A stretch of 64,000 bases of DNA from Caldimonas mangrovi (GTDB taxonomy: Bacteria; Pseudomonadota; Gammaproteobacteria; Burkholderiales; Burkholderiaceae_C): the NCBI RefSeq assembly GCF_023721835.1, contig NZ_JAMKFE010000007.1:1-64000 (forward strand), in the 5' to 3' direction. The position numbers and the translations under genes were made by a program. Positions 60,941-64,000 of this stretch are shown in pieces. Each line of letters starts with the position of its first letter. Positions within the stretch are counted from its first letter, which is position 1. The notes beneath the pieces are model-generated. The model did not search any database and was not told the DNA's origin. It was given only the letters and a program-made list of their open reading frames with translations.

Positions 60941-61799
60941 ACCGCTGCAGCCGCGGCGAACCGATCATGCCGACCGGCTGCTGCGGGTGACGGAGTACAT
61001 TCACGCCCACCTGGACCACGACCTCGACCTGAACCGGCTCGCGGACATCGCCTGCCTCTCCCCGCACCACTGGCATCGCATCTATCACGCCGTGCATGGG
61101 GAGACGCTGGCCGCCTCGGTCAAACGTCTGCGGCTGCACCGGGCTGCGGGCGACCTGGCCCACACCCGCTGGCCGGTCGCGAAGGTCGCGCGCCGCTGCG
61201 GCTACGAAGATGTCAGCTCCTTCACGCGCATCTTCAAGGCGGCCTACGGCCTGACGCCGGCGCGCTTTCGCGTCGCCGGGCAGCATGCGGAATTCCTGCA
61301 GCGGCGAGCCGCCGCCGCGGCGGCCCATCCGGTGCGTGTCGAACAGCTGCCGGCGCTCGCGGCCGTCGGTCTCGAGCATCGGGGTTCGTACATGGCGATC
61401 GGGCGAGCGTTCGAGACGCTGGTGGGCCGGCACGTCAGCCGCGGCGAGGTGACACCGCCATTGCGCATGGTCGGCCTCTACCACGACGATCCCGCGTGCA
61501 CGCCGGTGGGCTCGCTGCGCTCCACGGCGTGCCTCGTCGTCGAGCCGCACCACCCGCTCGTCGACACGCCGATCCGCGGCGGCTGGTATGCCGTGCTGAC
61601 CTACCGGGGTCCCTACGCGACCATGCACGAAGCCTACCGCTGGCTCTACGGCACCTGGCTGGTCGAGTCCGGCCTCGTCCCTGCCGATGCACCGCTGGTC
61701 GAGGAGTATCTGAACGACCCGCGCACCACCGCGCCGGGCGACCTGCTCACCGAAATACGGCTGCCGCTCGACGACCGGCCCCTGCCCGACCCTCGTTGA
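60873..61799 (+). CDS. AraC-family regulator with GyrI-like effector domain
   Basis: A 308-residue regulator. After a short variable N-terminus it has two helix-turn-helix motifs at residues about 35-135 (LDLNRLADIACLSPHHWHRIYHAVHG and PVAKVARRCGYEDVSSFTRIFKAAYG), then a GyrI-like effector-binding domain (about 155-305, LPALAAVGLEHRGSYMAIGRAF). This Rob/SoxS-with-GyrI design responds to hydrophobic drugs. The ATG at 60873 overlaps the previous gene by 68 bases in another frame; a later start is possible since the first 30 residues are not conserved. It probably controls its own operon. Confidence 0.88.
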   Translation: MNDMDRTAASSCASGSNPATPSEPLQPRRTDHADRLLRVTEYIHAHLDHDLDLNRLADIACLSPHHWHRIYHAVHGETLAASVKRLRLHRAAGDLAHTRWPVAKVARRCGYEDVSSFTRIFKAAYGLTPARFRVAGQHAEFLQRRAAAAAAHPVRVEQLPALAAVGLEHRGSYMAIGRAFETLVGRHVSRGEVTPPLRMVGLYHDDPACTPVGSLRSTACLVVEPHHPLVDTPIRGGWYAVLTYRGPYATMHEAYRWLYGTWLVESGLVPADAPLVEEYLNDPRTTAPGDLLTEIRLPLDDRPLPDPR

Positions 61800-62164
61800 C
61801 GGTCCCCGCTGCGGGACGTCCGTTCATCGCGATCCCACCCTAAGGGGGTGATGACACGTGCGGGGCTTTCCGTGAAACTCATCTCGCCACAGGACGAACG
61901 GCCGGCCCCCACGCCGTCCCCATCGCCTGGGCATGCGGAGAGAAGCAGCTCGCCCCGCATGCCTGCCGCACGAGCAAATGTTGTCGGTCCGGCTCGCCGT
62001 GCACTGGCGTAGCGGTTGCGCAGGCGCCGACAGGCGGTCAGCCGTATCAGGATGCCGTCTGCGCCAACCACCCGATGTCGCGGCGAGGCCGCAGGAGGGC
62101 CGGGTCCACCCGGCCCATGACGCACGCGCCTGCGCCCCACGACGTTCGGAGGAGGTGCCCAGTG
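61800..62164. other. 365-base gap before the sigma-54 activator
   Basis: I see no gene. The sequence is GC-rich, with the short stem GTCCC-N6-GGGAC just after the AraC stop and GGAGG before the next start at 62165. Open frames crossing it are Arg-rich shadows. Confidence 0.4.
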
Positions 62165-63142
62165 ATGCAAGACCACCTGTGCGGGATGATCGGCGTTTCC
62201 GACGCCTTTGCGCGCCTGAAGCAGCGCATCGAGCGGGCGGCACGCTACGACGTGCCGGTGCTGATCGAGGGCGAGACGGGCACCGGCAAGGACATCGCGG
62301 CGCGTGCCCTGCACTATCACAGCGCCCGCGCCGACCACCCCTTCGTGCCGGTCAACTGCGGCGCGCTGCCCGAGACGCTGGTCGAGAACGAGTTCTTCGG
62401 CCACCGGCGCGGCGCCTACACCCATGCCGTGGCCGACACCCCCGGCCTGCTGTGCGTGGCGAACGGCGGCACGCTGTTCCTCGACGAGGTCGATTCGCTG
62501 CCGCTGAAAGGCCAGGCGATGCTGCTGCGCCTGCTCGAGGAACCGACCTACCGGCCGCTGGGCGGCGGCCGCGAGGTGTCTTTCGATGTGCGCGTGCTGG
62601 CGGCGAGCAACCAGGACCTCGACCAGCTCGTGAAGCAGGGCCGCTTCCGTGGCGACCTCCTGTTTCGCTTGCGGCTCGTGGGCCTCAAGGTGCCGCCGCT
62701 GCGCGAACGCGACGGTGACGCGGTGCTGCTCGCCGAGCACTTCGTGCGCAGCCTGGCGCGCCGCTACCGGCTGCCCGACCGGCCGCTGCACAGCTCGGCC
62801 TGCACCTGGATCCGCGGCCACGCGTGGCCCGGCAACGTGCGCGAGCTGCAGCACTGGGTGTGTCGCGGCCTGCTGTTCGGCGACACCGACGAACTGCGGC
62901 CGCTGCAGGAGGAAATCACTCCCGCCGACCTGGCCGCCGCCGGGGCGACGTCGTACCGCGACGCGCGCGCCCGCGCCATCGAGTCCTTCGACCGGCACTA
63001 TCTGTGCGAGCTGATGCGCCGGCATGGCGGCAACATCACGCACGCGGCCCGCGAAGCGGGCAAGGAACGCCGAGCACTGGCACGGCTGCTCAAGCGCTAC
63101 GCGCTCGACGCGACCAGCTTCAGGGGTCACTCGGCTCACTGA
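62165..63142 (+). CDS. Sigma-54-interacting AAA+ activator without a receiver domain
   Basis: A 325-residue enhancer-binding protein: AAA+ domain at residues 8-235 with Walker A GETGTGKD, Walker B GGTLFLDEV and Arg fingers in RGDLLFRLR, then a Fis-type helix-turn-helix (HGGNITHAAREAGKERRALARLLKR). The sigma-54 contact loop normally reads GAFTGA; here it is GAYTHA (residues 83-88), an unusual change at the Gly. There is no N-terminal sensory domain, so activity may be set by partner proteins or expression. ATG 62165 has GGAGGTG upstream. It precedes a small gene with a GG-N10-GC promoter that it may drive. Confidence 0.88.
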   Translation: MQDHLCGMIGVSDAFARLKQRIERAARYDVPVLIEGETGTGKDIAARALHYHSARADHPFVPVNCGALPETLVENEFFGHRRGAYTHAVADTPGLLCVANGGTLFLDEVDSLPLKGQAMLLRLLEEPTYRPLGGGREVSFDVRVLAASNQDLDQLVKQGRFRGDLLFRLRLVGLKVPPLRERDGDAVLLAEHFVRSLARRYRLPDRPLHSSACTWIRGHAWPGNVRELQHWVCRGLLFGDTDELRPLQEEITPADLAAAGATSYRDARARAIESFDRHYLCELMRRHGGNITHAAREAGKERRALARLLKRYALDATSFRGHSAH

Positions 63143-63474
63143 ACCCCGCGGGGCGCGGCCCACTCGGGCCGTGTGACGATGCAACGGCCGCGCGGCCCGC
63201 CAGCCCGCGCCCCCCCTCATCGCCGACGTGGCATGGCGCCCCCGGGCTCCCGGTTCGCCACGCGCGCTTTCATGTGCCATTGCGGGTCACGCGGCACCCA
63301 CGCCCGGGTCATGTGCGACCCGGTCGTGCCCGCAGGGGCGTCGTTGCGTCGAACAGGCCTGCGACGGCACCCGCCGCCGGGTCGCCCGTACCCCACCCGC
63401 CCAACAGGCTTGCCTTGCAAATCAAGGACTTGCGTGGTTTTTCGGGGTGGCACAAGTCGTGCGAAAGCTCACGC
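63143..63474. other. 332-base gap carrying a sigma-54-like promoter
   Basis: No gene is supported before 63475. A short CGGCCC-N4-GGGCCG hairpin lies just after the activator stop without a T tract. The sigma-54-type element listed separately is at the right end. Confidence 0.45.
63448..63462 (+). promoter_or_regulatory. Candidate sigma-54 promoter
   Basis: TGGCAC (63448-63453), five bases, GTGC (63459-63462) keeps the invariant GG-N10-GC spacing; the only deviation from TGGCAC-N5-TTGC is T to G. It stands directly upstream of a two-gene operon and downstream of a sigma-54 activator gene. The start codon at 63475 would give a very short leader. Confidence 0.45.
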
Positions 63475-63762
63475 ATGAGCATGAGCCCCTTGCTGCCCTC
63501 TTCGCCGTCCGAGGCCGACGCCGAGAAGGTCGCGCGCGAAATCCTGGCCTACCTGGCCCGGCGACCGACGGCGTGCGACACGCTGGAAGGCATCCTGCAA
63601 TGGTGGCTGCCACGCATCCGGCTCGAAGACGCGACGGAAACGGTGGAAAGCGCGCTCGTGCTGCTGGAGCACCAGGCCTTGATCGACCGCGTTCCGATCC
63701 CGGCGGGGGCGACCATGTATTGCCGCCGCCGCAGCGATGCCCCGGGGAGCAAGGCGCCATGA
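63475..63762 (+). CDS. Small winged-helix-like protein at the start of an operon
   Basis: A 95-residue protein with one compact domain, residues about 15-80: EKVAREILAYLARRPTACDTLEGILQWWL, then VESALVLLEHQALIDRV. The pattern is a winged helix-like fold. Similar short proteins with TLEGIxxWWL sit just upstream of AAA ATPase genes in contractile-injection-like loci, as I remember them, so this is a guess by pattern. The stop overlaps the next start (ATGA), so both are translated together. No Shine-Dalgarno sequence is clear. Confidence 0.65.
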   Translation: MSMSPLLPSSPSEADAEKVAREILAYLARRPTACDTLEGILQWWLPRIRLEDATETVESALVLLEHQALIDRVPIPAGATMYCRRRSDAPGSKAP

Positions 63763-64000
63763 ACCTGCCCGACCCTCCCGCCCGGCTCAAGCGCCGGCGC
63801 GCCCCCCGCGACGGCGGTGAAGCGCCCATGGCGAGCAGTGCGGCCGCAGTCGCCGCCGGGTCGGCCGCCGCCCCCCTCGATGCGCCGGCGGTCGTCGCCG
63901 CCACGCTGGCCGTGCTCGACCGGTTGCTCGCGGTGGCCGTGGACAAGACGGCACGCCTGCTCGGGCCGGCCACGTTGCTCGATCCCTGGCGCGGCATGCA
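63759..64000 (+). CDS. Partial gene, N-terminus of a possible AAA-ATPase-type protein
   Basis: Only the first 80 residues are in the window, starting at ATG 63759 and open to the edge. The region is basic, then Ala-rich, then a helix with VVAATLAVLDRLLAVAVDKTARLLGP followed by DPWRGM. A D-P-x-R-G motif near residue 75 is what I would expect in the N-terminal domain of AAA ATPases of extracellular contractile injection systems, but no ATPase motif is visible yet. It overlaps the small gene before it. Function is not established. Confidence 0.5.
   Translation, partial: MNLPDPPARLKRRRAPRDGGEAPMASSAAAVAAGSAAAPLDAPAVVAATLAVLDRLLAVAVDKTARLLGPATLLDPWRGM

Overview
The window reads as chromosomal DNA of a high-GC betaproteobacterium of the order Burkholderiales. 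The evidence is three Bug/TctC-type periplasmic receptors, nine intact LysR regulators mostly facing short catabolic operons, an ortho-cleavage catBC unit, a PEP-CTERM exported protein and dense, strongly GC-biased coding. A plant- or soil-associated member of the Comamonadaceae or the Rubrivivax/Leptothrix/Rhizobacter group is my best guess. No rRNA, tRNA, integrase, transposase or CRISPR array was seen.

Region 1 (0.3-20.5 kb) is metabolic and accessory DNA mixed together. Ordinary units are a NmrA-type oxidoreductase with its LysR partner, a D-tartrate dehydratase with its LysR partner, an orphan ABC binding protein, an aldo/keto reductase with its LysR partner, and truD. Scattered among them are signs of transfer and decay: a frameshifted alpha/beta hydrolase, a frameshifted Bug receptor, a carboxymuconolactone decarboxylase-tautomerase deletion scar, a LysR relic and an inverted relic of a tae4 gene. 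Two genes here look like type III effectors. One is a 904-residue orphan protein and the other is a PTP-like phytase/phosphatase with a disordered N-terminus. Each has a plant-inducible-promoter (PIP/hrpII) box upstream, and the second promoter is canonical in every element. At 17.5-19.3 kb lies a small type VI cargo island: an OmpA-like protein, a Tae4 amidase and a small membrane protein that is a candidate immunity protein.

Region 2 (20.5-42.7 kb) begins with about 1 kb of gene-free DNA holding a long REP-like hairpin, then an orphan zinc-ribbon/nuclease-like protein and a HAF-repeat PEP-CTERM protein. Next come catR-catBC-Bug with an exact ATAC-N7-GTAT operator, a lipoprotein serine hydrolase, a DUF4139 protein, an XRE-cupin regulator with a GNAT enzyme, and a benzoylformate decarboxylase-Bug unit with a LysR. 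Several small regulators (LysR, cupin, TetR) follow. The region ends with a pair of paralogous Rossmann-fold proteins facing a TetR gene across clear operator dyads.

Region 3 (42-60 kb, all minus strand) is one cell-surface locus: an OmpR-type response regulator, a LysM-FecR periplasmic protein, a CHASE2 histidine kinase, a 2647-residue DUF11/SdrD-B surface protein, an OmpA-domain outer-membrane barrel protein, and aquaporin Z. The first three genes overlap or nearly touch. The giant gene is preceded by a perfect TTGACA direct repeat with 10-bp period that could be the response-regulator site.

Region 4 (60.5-64 kb) holds a GyrI-like/AraC pair, a sigma-54 activator without receiver domain and with an altered GAFTGA loop, and the first two genes of an operon that runs off the end. 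That operon has a GG-N10-GC sigma-54-like promoter and may be the start of a contractile-injection or other AAA-ATPase locus.
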